Source: TH5896 sp049578985
GTDB lineage: Archaea; Thermoproteota; Nitrososphaeria; Nitrososphaerales; Nitrososphaeraceae
Direction of reading: 5' to 3'
Assembly: GCA_049578985.1 (NCBI GenBank)
Contig: JBAUMZ010000112.1
Location: forward strand, 3,957-67,956
DNA length: 64,000 nt
Part shown: positions 45,424 to 53,656 of the stretch, in pieces
How positions within the stretch are numbered: position 1 is the first letter of the stretch
Layout of the letters: each line of letters opens with the position of its first letter
Notes under the pieces: generated by a model
Told to the model about the DNA's origin: nothing
What the model saw: only the letters and a program-made list of their open reading frames with translations
The model's database searches: none
Position numbers and translations under genes: made by a program

Positions 45424-46068
45424 CTATTTCAGTGATTCAAGTTGTTCGAGAAAAAAGATTCTCCAACTTTCCGGAAGTGCTGGAACATTAACTGCATTTT
45501 TTAATTTCTCGATATTTGATTTTTCACTGGTATATAATTTCATAATATCTTTTATCGTGATATTATGCTCATCTCTTTTTGTCATCTTGATTTCATCGCC
45601 TGCTGCAACCTCTCCTTCTCTTAGGACTCTAAAGTAAATTCCAGGTTTTCCACTTGCAAAGAATTTCCGTATTACTGTTACAGTTCCAAACTTTACGCCA
45701 AGTTTAAAACATGGCATTCTAGGCTGAACTGCACCAAGTTTTGATGAACCAACTTCAAACTCATCGCCAACATTTACCTCATCTTCAAACAATCCTGAAG
45801 TTGTGAAATTCTCGCCAAACATTCCCCAATTCATTTCGAGATTAGGATACTGGACTCGCCAAAAGGGATAGTATTCAGATGGATATGAATAAACTGCCTT
45901 ATCAGGACCTCCATGGACTGACAAATCGGCTTGTCTATCACCCTCTAGATTGAGTCTTCTAAGAGCAATTCTACCTTCTTTAGGACTCTTATAAATTCCA
46001 GTTTTTATTAGATTCCCTTCGAATTCCACTTCGCGTGGTAATCCTACATTTAAAGAAATTAATTTCAT
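45424..46068 (-). CDS. MOSC-domain protein (YiiM-like)
   Basis: 214 residues. LNVGLPREVEFEGNLIKTGI, NLEGDRQADLSVHGGPDKAV, YSYPSEYYPFWR, MFGENFTTSGLFEDEVNVGD, VQPRMPCFKLGVKFG. The G-D-x-Q-x-D-x-x-x-H-G-G-x-D-K-A-V motif and P-R-x-P-C-F-K-L identify a MOSC domain with a molybdenum-cofactor-binding cysteine (about C123). The C-terminal 3-alpha domain is present. It probably handles N-hydroxylated compounds, as YiiM does. Start ATG, complete. Confidence 0.92.
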   Translation of the reverse strand: MKLISLNVGLPREVEFEGNLIKTGIYKSPKEGRIALRRLNLEGDRQADLSVHGGPDKAVYSYPSEYYPFWRVQYPNLEMNWGMFGENFTTSGLFEDEVNVGDEFEVGSSKLGAVQPRMPCFKLGVKFGTVTVIRKFFASGKPGIYFRVLREGEVAAGDEIKMTKRDEHNITIKDIMKLYTSEKSNIEKLKNAVNVPALPESWRIFFLEQLESLK

Positions 46069-46302
46069 GCCATATATATTTCAGGGGGATATTGATAACT
46101 CTTAGTCTATTAAAACTTGCTTTCGATATTTTTTGGAGTTTGTACCAGCGTCACATATAAGTTATCATTGTCCCCAAAAGCCGAGGAGGACGGCCATTAA
46201 TTGGATTATTGTTGATCTCTCATTATGTCGCAACTCCATTGTCGATGAATCAGTGGAGACGGGAATAATCCTTATATAAAAAATTGCTTACTTAGTCTAT
46301 AG

Positions 46303-46419
46303 ATGAAGTGTTATATATGTCAAGCAGATGTGACCGAGAGAAATTCATTTAAGACATATTATCCTGATTCTCCTACTACTGTCATCATATGCAACGGATG
46401 TTTTAATTATAAAGTATAA
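46303..46419 (+). CDS. 38-residue zinc-ribbon mini-protein
   Basis: MKCYICQADVTERNSFKTYY then PDSPTTVIICNGCFNYKV. C3-x2-C6 and C30-x2-C33, the pattern of a minimal ribbon. TATATAAA lies about 30 bases upstream, so it is well placed for a leaderless transcript. Confidence 0.6.
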   Translation: MKCYICQADVTERNSFKTYYPDSPTTVIICNGCFNYKV

Positions 46420-46610
46420 AGGGCAAGAAATATCAATCGATCGTTAAGTCAAAAGATCTATGCGACTCTTAATGAGAGACAAAATTGTGAAGTGGAGTAA
46501 TGTTCAGATATAGGTAGCCCCGATGATGAGCATATAACGTAGAGCAAAAACTAGGCTCTCCAAAAATTATTAGTCTTAAATATAATGTGCAGCATAGACA
46601 CACATCCAAT

Positions 46611-46774
46611 ATGTTTCGAGCGGATTTCATCGAAATATCTAAACTAGATGAGTTCTCATCGGCAGAATGAAGCATATCGAAGCTAACGGAAAAAACATAA
46701 TGATCATAAATCTAGATGGTACGTTCTATGCGTTAAATGTATCAAGTAGAACAAGATACACATTGATAAATTGA
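46611..46774 (+). pseudogene. Rieske-type ferredoxin N-terminal remnant
   Basis: MFRADFIEISKLDEFSSAE, stop, then one base shifted MKHIEANGKNIMIINLDGTF and YALNVSS. It matches the start of Rieske ferredoxins (V-x-V-x-G-K-x-I-x-I-x-N-x-D-G-x-F-Y-A-L-x-x-x-C-x-H), but the sequence leaves the family just where the first C-x-H cluster motif should come. It is frameshifted and truncated, with no Fe-S ligands. Confidence 0.55.
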
Positions 46775-47166
46775 TTGGTTCTCATAGAGTGAAATCCTTT
46801 TGCTCCAATGGGTAGAGCGCTTATGGGATTCACCTTTCTCTGTTTCTTCTGAGTGTTCGTTTCCTAAGAAACTCTTGGCCTTGGTTTTAGGTATTTGATC
46901 TTGCTGCTGTGGTTGTTCTCTCTGCGCTCGACTAAGTTACTTGCCAACGCCAATTGACTCTCTTTTAGAGCCAAGGGTGTTTCTGACTTGAATTTTGGGT
47001 TAGAAAGAGAACGGCTAGCGGCCCCTACAGTTATCTACTTCACATCTATTGTCTGGAGGTCTGCGTGACTAACCTAGTTGTCAATAACCACTTACAAAAT
47101 AGTTCCTTAGCAGGCAACCCAGATTAATATTTTTAAATAAAACACGAACGAGAGAATGATTTGGAA
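46775..47166. other. degraded coding sequence on the minus strand
   Basis: Between 46795 and 47030 the minus strand holds LSNPKFKSETPLALKESQLA then LASNLVERRE and, frameshifted, QPQQQDQIPKTKAKSFLGNE. Looks like a broken coding region of unknown family. No intact gene. Confidence 0.3.
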
Positions 47167-47733
47167 ATGAAAGTTCATAACCCTAATGAGTTTACTTTTA
47201 TGATTTGCCGGAATTTAAAACCTGGCCGTGAAAAAGAATATGATGACTGGCTCAGGCGATACCTGGCTCTTGAAATGAAAGCTCCAGGATATCTGGGAAC
47301 AACAGTTATCCTACCAGGCAGTACGAGATCAACCACAAGATACATAATCACAAGGTTTGTTGACAAGGCTTCAATGAGAGCATGGCGGGAATCCGACCAA
47401 TCTGCCGAACTGTTAAAGGAGGCGGATAATTATTCAACTCCTTCTTATGACTCTGCGTACGGTATGGAAACATGGTTTAACTTACCGGATCTAAGAGCTT
47501 TAGTTCCTCCTCCTAAGTGGAAAATGGCATTAATCGTATTTATGGCTGCGTACGCAATTGGTTTGCCATCCCACTATTTGATTGATCCTTATTTGGAAGG
47601 CTGGCCCATACTGTTTAGCTCTATCGCTTTCAGTGGGATACTTGTGATTGGACTAACCTATTTTGCTATGCCTATTCTAAGCCGAGTATTTGGGCGCTGG
47701 TTATACCCAAGTAGTGCTCCCACTAAGACATAA
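47167..47733 (+). CDS. antibiotic-biosynthesis-monooxygenase (ABM) domain fused to two membrane helices
   Basis: Start taken at ATG 47167 (MKVHNPNEFTFMICRNLKPG). Residues 8-95 are a dimeric ferredoxin-like ABM domain (GREKEYDDWLRRYLALEMKA, TRYIITRFVDKASMRAWRES). After PPPKWKMALIVFMAAYAIGL come two transmembrane helices with FAMPILSRVFGRWLYP. This ABM-TM architecture is known in bacteria and archaea; its role is uncertain, perhaps membrane-linked quinone or monooxygenase chemistry. Complete, alone. Confidence 0.85.
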   Translation: MKVHNPNEFTFMICRNLKPGREKEYDDWLRRYLALEMKAPGYLGTTVILPGSTRSTTRYIITRFVDKASMRAWRESDQSAELLKEADNYSTPSYDSAYGMETWFNLPDLRALVPPPKWKMALIVFMAAYAIGLPSHYLIDPYLEGWPILFSSIAFSGILVIGLTYFAMPILSRVFGRWLYPSSAPTKT

Positions 47734-47805
47734 TCTCTATGCTTGGGTTAAATGGAATTCCACGTTTCAATTGTTAGGTTTGGGCTCTGCTTGAATCCAC
47801 GAAAG

Positions 47806-47842
47806 GGCGCATAATTATTTGTGCGGATTTCTTTCTCAGATT
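47806..47842 (+). promoter_or_regulatory. orphan family C-type promoter
   Basis: GCGCATAATTATTTGTGCGG then ATTTCTTTCTCAGATTGATG. It resembles the other family C promoters, but the ATG opens only 15 codons before a stop. Likely the scar of a lost copy 150 bases before the intact gene. Confidence 0.5.
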
Positions 47843-47888
47843 GATGAACCTTAGAAAGACACGCATTTACGTTGGGCCCAACGGGGGT

Positions 47889-47923
47889 TGACAAGACTTT
47901 ATAGTCTTTTCAGATTTTCACGA
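47889..47923 (+). repeat. GGCAAGACTTTATAG upstream repeat, copy 2
   Basis: TGACAAGACTTTATAGTCTT then TTCAGATTTTCACGA, upstream of the family C promoter. Compare 35790 and 61657. Confidence 0.55.
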
Positions 47924-47940
47924 AAAGATCTGTTCAATGT

Positions 47941-47994
47941 GACTTGAGCCCATAATAGAGCACATAAATATTGGTACGATTTTCTTTCATAGAA
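47941..47994 (+). promoter_or_regulatory. promoter of the intact family C gene
   Basis: GACTTGAGCCCATAATAGAG then CACATAAATATTGGTACGAT and TTTCTTTCATAGAATG. TATA-like ATAAATAT starts 31 bases before the ATG, so translation is probably leaderless. The right half of the palindrome differs (GGTACG for TGTGCG). Confidence 0.6.
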
Positions 47995-48692
47995 TGATTA
48001 ACCCAAAGATAATTGGCATGATTGTAACATTAGCGGCATTTGTCCTAGTATCATTCGAGGATTCTGTTGTCCTAGGAAGCCCATGTCCAGGATTCCCTCA
48101 GGAGACTTCACCTCGAGAAACAGCAGCTACGTCAGCACTAATATATACTCAGAATGCCCTATCGTCATCTTCCAATAATATTATAGAGGTTGCAGACGTA
48201 GATTCACAAGAAGCAGCAGGAGCGGGTAATGCTAGGACAAAGATGCTGACGAATCAGTCTGCAGAATGGAATAAGACAGGAGTAGAGTATCTAAGTATCC
48301 AAACTGCACAATCTGGAGCGATATCTCAGGTCAATGGAAGTGCTTATACACTAGAATTGAATGATGTAGCAAATAGGACCATTATGTTTTCGGATAGACC
48401 TGATAGAATAGTAGAATCAGTCAGTACTACTGACTTTGTTGGCAATTGGATTGCAGGTCAAGACAGTTTTTCAGCAGATGAACCTAATGATGCTTTAATA
48501 GTAGAAAATACTCAGACAGGTAACTTGGAAACCGTTGTAATAGAGTCTTCGAATCCAGTCTATAACATGACTTCAAACACTTTGACATATACAATTATGG
48601 GGGAGAATGGGACATCAGTTAATCTGCCAAGTGAGTTTGGACATTCAATCTTGGTGATAGATAACCAAGCCTGTTTGAATGTCTTTATATAA
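47994..48692 (+). CDS. family C secreted protein, intact reference copy
   Basis: 232 residues. Signal peptide (IIGMIVTLAAFVLVSFEDSV), Cys pair region GSPCPGFPQETSPRETAATS, linker with DVDSQEAAGAGNARTKMLTN, then the core: LSIQTAQSGAISQVNGSAYT, TIMFSDRPDRIVESVSTTDF, VGNWIAGQDSFSADEPNDAL, SSNPVYNMTSNTLTYTIMGE and SEFGHSILVID. The FSDRP-x-R-I...TxxFVxNW...DxPNAxL...NPVxxxNTLTY pattern also exists in secreted proteins of bacteria as I remember, so it is a cross-domain beta-sandwich family of unknown function. After ILVID the reading runs 10 extra residues into non-homologous DNA. Confidence 0.8.
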   Translation: MINPKIIGMIVTLAAFVLVSFEDSVVLGSPCPGFPQETSPRETAATSALIYTQNALSSSSNNIIEVADVDSQEAAGAGNARTKMLTNQSAEWNKTGVEYLSIQTAQSGAISQVNGSAYTLELNDVANRTIMFSDRPDRIVESVSTTDFVGNWIAGQDSFSADEPNDALIVENTQTGNLETVVIESSNPVYNMTSNTLTYTIMGENGTSVNLPSEFGHSILVIDNQACLNVFI

Positions 48693-48991
48693 ATCACCTT
48701 AAAAGGTAAAGTAGTTAGACGAGCTTGCAGAAATTAAATAAAATCCGCTACATCCCAATCTAGAAATAATAAGCAATGCAGAATTTTTACCAGATCCACT
48801 ATCTAAGACAAATAACGCAGCACAGGAAAGCAACTATGATATGTTCACTTGATACCAAAACGGTTTACGTAACATAGCATGTAACATTACGTAAGAGGCA
48901 TGATCTGACCGTCCTAGAATGTAAACTCAAGACTACTAGTAGAATATTCAATGGATTTATAAAACAATAACTTAGTTGAAATAGGTTTGAT

Positions 48992-49447
48992 TCATGAACT
49001 TGCGTCAGTGATTGTAAATTTATTCTGCTTAGAGTCTTGATGACAAGTTATTTTTATCTCTGGAGATGTGGATTTTGGTTCGCACTCACCAGTTGGCTCC
49101 CACCATCCACTAAATTCTGCAACAGAATTATTTCCATAATTATAGTAAATATGTACAATCCCATCATCAAATGCGTTATTGGGTCCGCCTCCATAAATCC
49201 CTATTTGTGTTCCGGGTTCTATCGTCTCTGGTGGTGTATCTATAATAACATGTTGCTTTGTTATCTTTTGGAAGGTAAATTCTTGACTCGATCCCTTATT
49301 ATTTATTATGACTCCAAAGTTATTTTCGTAGGAAGCATGTGCGGTGCTATCATGAAAATGCATAAATGAAATTTCTATCAAAGAATATGTGCTGATTGAG
49401 ACCACAGCCATGATACACATTGAAGTTATCTTGTTAGAGTTTTTCAT
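48992..49447 (-). CDS. secreted protein of unknown fold, beta-rich
   Basis: Start taken at ATG 49447 (MKNSNKITSMCIMAVVSIST), since the 24 codons before it have no signal character. The mature part NNFGVIINNKGSSQEFTFQK, ETIEPGTQIGIYGGGPNNAF, DGIVHIYYNYGNNSVAEFSG and CEPKSTSPEIKITCHQD looks like a single beta-sandwich with one disulfide. A remote likeness to aegerolysin-type proteins crossed my mind but is not supported by specific residues. Confidence 0.55.
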   Translation of the reverse strand: MKNSNKITSMCIMAVVSISTYSLIEISFMHFHDSTAHASYENNFGVIINNKGSSQEFTFQKITKQHVIIDTPPETIEPGTQIGIYGGGPNNAFDDGIVHIYYNYGNNSVAEFSGWWEPTGECEPKSTSPEIKITCHQDSKQNKFTITDASS

Positions 49448-49539
49448 ATGACAAACATACACAGTAGCATACGTATGTGTTATTATTGAAACAATAGGGC
49501 TTACTATTATTCTTGTCAATTAGACCTATTGCCAAGAAA

Positions 49540-49714
49540 TTCCAATTCGAGGGGTTCCTCCAAAGATTCACCGAGACATGACTTGTATGATACCACTGCA
49601 AATACGTTAGCATATACAATTACTGCAGGGAATGCGACATCTATTGGACTACCAAGAGAATTTGGACAGACCATATTGGTGATAGATGTTACACCGGGAC
49701 AGTGGGGATACTGA
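49540..49714 (+). pseudogene. family C C-terminal fragment
   Basis: LYDTTANTLAYTITAGNATS then IGLPREFGQTILVIDVTPGQ. It matches the last 45 residues of family C. No start, signal or core is attached. Confidence 0.6.
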
Positions 49715-49748
49715 TACCAATGTTGGAGATAGTACTGTTTGTATCAGT

Positions 49749-49829
49749 TAAAATCAGACTGAAGCAACTATCGTCCTATTTAATAGCAGACAGTAGAAGA
49801 TAGAAAGAGCTTTAGCTAACAACAGCCCC
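49749..49829 (+). repeat. dispersed 70-80 base repeat, copy 2
   Basis: AAAATCAGACTGAAGCAACT, then TAGCAGACAGTAGAAGATAG and AAAGAGCTTTAGCTAAC. It lies directly before the HTH gene at 49839. Confidence 0.45.
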
Positions 49830-49838
49830 CTAAATCAT

Positions 49839-50156
49839 ATGCAGGTACTCAACAAATACGAAAAAGAAGAGCTTGTCATTAAGATGCACAAAGAAGGTAG
49901 GACTCTTCGAGAAATTGCATCTGGCGTACACATGTCATTTGGGGACATTGCCAAGGTTATTCGAAGAATAAGTGTCCCAACTAATTATAATAATAATAGT
50001 GCCGATATAGACCTGAGCAAAAAATCAAAATCGATACAGGCGCTATACCTATTCGAACAAGGTAAGAAGCCGATTGATGTAGCAATAGAATTAGATATCC
50101 CGTACATTGAGGTAGAAGACCTGTTACAGGAGTTCTGGGGTTTAAAGGGGTTATGA
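49839..50156 (+). CDS. small helix-turn-helix DNA-binding protein
   Basis: 105 residues: MQVLNKYEKEELVIKMHKEG then RTLREIASGVHMSFGDIAKV, a helix-turn-helix (residues 20-42), and a second predicted HTH, IQALYLFEQGKKPIDVAIEL then DIPYIEVEDLLQEFWGL. This two-HTH protein is common in thaumarchaea and is probably a transcription regulator or mobile-element protein. The ATG is preceded by the dispersed repeat, which may be its control region. Confidence 0.75.
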   Translation: MQVLNKYEKEELVIKMHKEGRTLREIASGVHMSFGDIAKVIRRISVPTNYNNNSADIDLSKKSKSIQALYLFEQGKKPIDVAIELDIPYIEVEDLLQEFWGLKGL

Positions 50157-50185
50157 TGCCTTTCATGGTATTGCAGCGGTCAATC

Positions 50186-50215
50186 CATTTGAAATGACTG
50201 GTCATTTGAAATGAC
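50186..50215. repeat. 17-base direct repeat at a gene-fragment junction
   Basis: CATTTGAAATGAC occurs at 50186-50198 and 50203-50215. The family C fragment begins immediately to the right, so this may be a recombination scar. Confidence 0.6.
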
Positions 50216-50216
50216 C

Positions 50217-50628
50217 TATCCTATCTATTCAAAGTGCACAATCGGGATCAGTATCTCAAATCAATGAAACTGCCTATACACTAGAATTGAATAACGTATC
50301 TGATAATACTATACTATTTTCAGATAGGCCAGAACGGATAGTGACATCAGTTAGTACGGCTGATTTTGTTGGTAATTGGACCACTGGACCTAATAGTTTT
50401 TCATCGGATGCACCAAATGATGCTCTAATAGTAGAAGAGACTCAGACTGGTAACTTGGAAACCTATGTTATAGAATCATTCAGTCCTGTCTATGATACGA
50501 ATACAAATACATTAACATACACAATTATGGCTGATGATGCAACATCAATGGAGTTGCCTGGAGAGTTTGGGCAGGCCGTTTTAGTTATAGACCCTGGGGG
50601 CCAGTCCGGTCCCGAAACCGGCACCTAA
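50217..50628 (+). pseudogene. family C core and tail without signal peptide
   Basis: LSIQSAQSGSVSQINETAYT, LELNNVSDNTILFSDRPERI, VTSVSTADFVGNWTTGPNSF, NDALIVEETQTGNLETYVIE and LVIDPGGQSGPETGT. The core and tail are undamaged, but it begins abruptly after the direct repeat and an upstream stop, with no signal peptide. An internal ATG at 50287 would give a cytosolic fragment. It is a 5'-truncated copy. Confidence 0.65.
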
Positions 50629-50884
50629 AGAGCGAAAAAGACTGAGTTGCAGTAACGGTTTTTACTAAAGATAAATTTGTTACAGGTTGGGTCCTGACAA
50701 TTGCATTGGATTATGAGGTTACGGTTTCACACCTGCTGCAATAACTCATTGGGGTTCCATCATCATTGCCATACAATTTCATAGGAAAAACAAAATCTAA
50801 TGCCATCATTATTGATGTAACGTAATATTGATGAGAAGTGGTAATATATGGGAACTAACCAAAAGAATGACTCGGAGTAAGTAA

Positions 50885-51709
50885 ATGAAGTTGAAAAATC
50901 TTATTAATAAACCAATATTGGCATATTATAGCCGGCTGAGAAAATTGAATCATCGCGGGGATCAGGCTTGCCTGTTACTATTCTGTATCAGTACACTTCT
51001 TTTTTCTCTAGTTCTGACGCCTCTACACCCACTTTCTGTAGAGGCTCGGTGTCCGAATGGTTACCATAAGAGTCCTAGCGGCGATTGTGAGAAAGTTACT
51101 CACAGTGGTGGATTGCCTAGATGTCCTGATGGGTTCCATCGAAGCCCAGATGGAGACTGTGAACGAGTCTCTTCTGGGAACGACGGTAGTAGTAATATTG
51201 ATTCTAACACAGAAGATGACAAGGATGACAACGACAATGCAAGAACAGTAGAGGAAGGAAATGATGACAAGGCTGAAACTGGCAATAGTGATGAAACTGA
51301 ACTACTGAGTAGTCAAACTCCACTATCCATATCCACAGAATGCAAGGGTTCAGCAGATTGTTTCAGAGGAACGGTAACTGAGATTGTAGATGGCGATACA
51401 CTTGATGTTGATAATATCCGAATTCGCTTGTCAATGGTAAATACACCAGAAAGGGGTGAAACAGGATACGAGGATGCAACAGATACTACAGAATCTGAAT
51501 GCCCGGTGGGAAGTGAAGCACTGATGGATGAAGATGATGGTCAGAAAGGAGGAAGTTTTGGGCAGCTGATTGGCGTTATCTATTGCAATGGAAATGATAC
51601 ATCATTAAACGAAGTGCTGCTGCAAGCAAATAAGGCAGTCGTGTACGAAGACTTCTGCGAGGTTAGCGAGTTCGCCAATGAAGATTGGGTAATTAGATTT
51701 GGGTGTTAA
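50885..51709 (+). CDS. secreted thermonuclease (SNase)-like protein with altered active site
   Basis: 274 residues: signal peptide (LLLFCISTLLFSLVLTPLHP), two YHKSP repeats (RCPNGYHKSPSGDCEKV and RCPDGFHRSPDGDCERV), an acidic linker, then the SNase domain from about 155: GTVTEIVDGDTLDVDNIRIR, LSMVNTPERGETGYEDATD, DEDDGQKGGSFGQLIGVIYC. Compared with staphylococcal nuclease D21 is kept (DGDT), but the Asp of the V-D-T-P-E motif is Asn, and the catalytic Arg of Y-G-R is Gln (F-G-Q). It may be a binding protein and not a nuclease, or use other residues. Confidence 0.8.
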   Translation: MKLKNLINKPILAYYSRLRKLNHRGDQACLLLFCISTLLFSLVLTPLHPLSVEARCPNGYHKSPSGDCEKVTHSGGLPRCPDGFHRSPDGDCERVSSGNDGSSNIDSNTEDDKDDNDNARTVEEGNDDKAETGNSDETELLSSQTPLSISTECKGSADCFRGTVTEIVDGDTLDVDNIRIRLSMVNTPERGETGYEDATDTTESECPVGSEALMDEDDGQKGGSFGQLIGVIYCNGNDTSLNEVLLQANKAVVYEDFCEVSEFANEDWVIRFGC

Positions 51710-51926
51710 AATTGGCTTTATTTTAAAATAGATGTTATCCTTGTCGTTATCAGCGCAATATTCACTCCTCCGATCCTGCATCCAACGACCGCATTTAGGA
51801 TATCGCTTTTACGCTTGCATTCGGAAGGGGAGTGAAATAATGGGATAAGAAGATTTGTAAGATTTGTTTGGCAGTCTTTTTTCTCCCAATCCACATAAAC
51901 TAAGTAAGAATAGCCCAGAATATTAA

Positions 51927-52532
51927 ATGCAATCCCAAAAACTTGCGATTGTGACGACGATGGCATTACTTGTAATATCTGCACTCTCAACGTTAACACT
52001 TGAAAGTGCATCTGCATACGAGAAAAAGCAAGCAACATCACAAACAAGCGCTTGCGGCAACGAATTCATGCCTATTAACATAGGATGTCAAAATACTAAC
52101 TCACAAATCCAAGGCGATGAGAACGCAGAAGCACTAACAGCACAACAAACATTTCCAGGAGTAAAGTTAGTGCAGGAAAAGCCTACTCCTGAGCCTACTC
52201 CTGAGCCTACTCCAATGACTGCAACATTACGGGTTTGCAATGACCCGGATTCCACAATAATTGCTACTTATGATATTAGCGGTAATAATCCAATGCCTGA
52301 TGAAATATCACTTGTTCCAGGCGATTGTCAGGACATTACCATAGGTCCAGGCGACTATGTGGTTACACAAGTCGGACTAATGGTTAGTGTCAGTGGCGAC
52401 TGTAACCCTGGACCAGAACCTAATCAAGGTAGTGGAAGTATACAAGCAGGAGAGACTCAGGTTTGCACTTTCTTTAGCACACAGTGTTGCTCAGCATCAC
52501 TATCATCGAAAGATGAAAGAAGTTATTCATAG
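51927..52532 (+). CDS. family A secreted protein with PTPEP linker and beta domain
   Basis: 201 residues: signal peptide (MQSQKL...LESASA), module YEKKQATSQTSACGNEFMPI, NIGCQNTNSQIQGDENAEAL, QQTFPG, a PTPEPTPEPTP linker, and a beta domain TATLRVCNDPDSTIIATYDI, SGNNPMPDEISLVPGDCQDI, TIGPGDYVVTQVGLMVSV, SGDCNPGPEPNQ, SGSIQAGETQVCTFFS. The C-terminal domain is of the kind seen in archaeal surface proteins and recurs as a scar at 54575. Same N-terminus as 36256, different C-terminus. Confidence 0.78.
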   Translation: MQSQKLAIVTTMALLVISALSTLTLESASAYEKKQATSQTSACGNEFMPINIGCQNTNSQIQGDENAEALTAQQTFPGVKLVQEKPTPEPTPEPTPMTATLRVCNDPDSTIIATYDISGNNPMPDEISLVPGDCQDITIGPGDYVVTQVGLMVSVSGDCNPGPEPNQGSGSIQAGETQVCTFFSTQCCSASLSSKDERSYS

Positions 52533-52573
52533 ATTATATTCAATAATTTGACACTAGAAGCACTACAGTCATA

Positions 52574-52834
52574 CTAAATAACGTCACCATCAAGGCTCAC
52601 CAAGTCATCAATTTTTTCACTCTCGCTTGTAGATTGTATTACTATCTTTGAACCTGTCTTTGAAGCAGAAATTGTCCGCCGAATCTTCAAGACTCTATTG
52701 CACAGCTTTGAAAATGTTGTTCTCCAGCCAAAATCAAGATAATGATCTTCATCATGCGTAATATCGCCTGCAAGATAACTGAATAACTCATGTATTAAAC
52801 ATCTCTGTTCTCGTAATAGATTGACTCCAGTCAT
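52574..52834 (-). CDS. hypothetical protein
   Basis: 86 residues, ATG start MTGVNLLREQRCLIHELFSY, two helices with DITHDEDHYLDFGWRTTFSK and a Ser/Lys-rich end. No motif. A TATA-like AATAAATC lies about 25-30 bases before the start. Confidence 0.45.
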   Translation of the reverse strand: MTGVNLLREQRCLIHELFSYLAGDITHDEDHYLDFGWRTTFSKLCNRVLKIRRTISASKTGSKIVIQSTSESEKIDDLVSLDGDVI

Positions 52835-53109
52835 AGAAATATTGGTGATAATGATTTATTATGCATAAGCTCGAAATTCTACTTCGGTTAGATCTAGCCA
52901 ATGAAATGATCTTTATTTGATTCTAGAAGAATCAAAGATGAAAAGAATCCGATGATATTTCAGCCGCACGAACTTTGTAATCGTCATCACAACTACCAAC
53001 ATTTGCCTTATTCCAGGTCTTCCCTGAGCCATTATTTAGGCTATTGCTGGCTATATCAAGCATGACTGGTACTATATAGGCAGACTTTCCAAATTTGAGG
53101 TATATTTTT

Positions 53110-53200
53110 TTGGCCACCTTTCAAATTCTGGACTTCCATTAAGAATCTTTAACATATAAAAGTGGCCGCATTCGCGTATTTAATTTGTTTCAGATAGAAA
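53110..53200 (-). repeat. duplicate of the promoter and first codons of the gene at 29536
   Basis: On the minus strand TATCTGAAACAAATTAAATA then ATG and MLKILNGSPEFE. It repeats the upstream region and start of the pyridoxamine-oxidase-like gene (MLKILNGSPGFGAPL), then diverges after twelve codons. A gene-conversion or duplication scar. Confidence 0.6.
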
Positions 53201-53227
53201 TGACATTTGGTTAGGGTTGCATAAACA

Positions 53228-53245
53228 ATTTTTGCGCGCAAAAAT
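53228..53245. promoter_or_regulatory. 18-bp perfect palindrome
   Basis: ATTTTTGCGCGCAAAAAT. It lies about 65 bases upstream, on the minus strand, of the duplicated promoter; the intact gene at 29536 has a related TGCGCGCA at a similar place. A probable regulator site. Confidence 0.6.
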
Positions 53246-53517
53246 GGCACTCTTTGCCTTTAGTTACTTTGATTTTACTGATCTTTACATTATGCGTTCA
53301 TAGTTGCCTATTGGTAGTAGATACCGAGTTATATAGAACGCCTACTGCATGAGTTTAGCTATGAATGACATAGCTGCTAGCTTTAGCTCTGTCTGTAGCT
53401 AATGATTAGAGTTAATAGCAATTATTGAACTCGATTGATTACGTTGCATTGGTTACTCGTCTATACATAGCGATAATATACAGACATAAATATTCTGAAG
53501 ATCTCTCTCATCATAAG

Positions 53518-53640
53518 ATGGATAATCAGGGGATATTGGAAATCTGCAGCAATTACAAAGCTAAGCAAGGTATGGAAATTACTCCAAAAGAATACATATT
53601 GATGCTTATTGATTCTGCGATAGGCAATGAAACTAAGTAA
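53518..53640 (+). CDS. 40-residue small protein under a leaderless promoter
   Basis: I start at ATG 53518 (MDNQGILEICSNYKAKQGME), 28 bases after a TATA box (CATAAATATT) of the same type as family C promoters. The rest is ITPKEYILMLIDSAIGNETK, helical. Family unknown. A longer frame upstream lacks support. Confidence 0.45.
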   Translation: MDNQGILEICSNYKAKQGMEITPKEYILMLIDSAIGNETK

Positions 53641-53656
53641 CCAAATATCTTTTCAA

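Larger units (their letters stand above)
52835..53517. other. non-coding region with a duplicated promoter
   Basis: A 61-codon frame at 52932-53117 (MAKKIYLKFGKSAYIVPVML) is joined to the duplicated promoter and first codons described next, and is not called. Otherwise AT-rich, no gene. Confidence 0.4.

Noticed and set aside
46790..46880. tRNA-like string GCTCCAATGGGTAGAGCGC
   Set aside because: It resembles a D-arm, but no acceptor stem, anticodon stem or T-arm can be paired around it.
49037..49369. 110-codon plus-strand frame
   Set aside because: Antisense to the secreted beta-rich protein, no supporting motif.
48992..49447. Aegerolysin-type toxin
   Set aside because: Only a vague overall likeness; no defining residues could be named.
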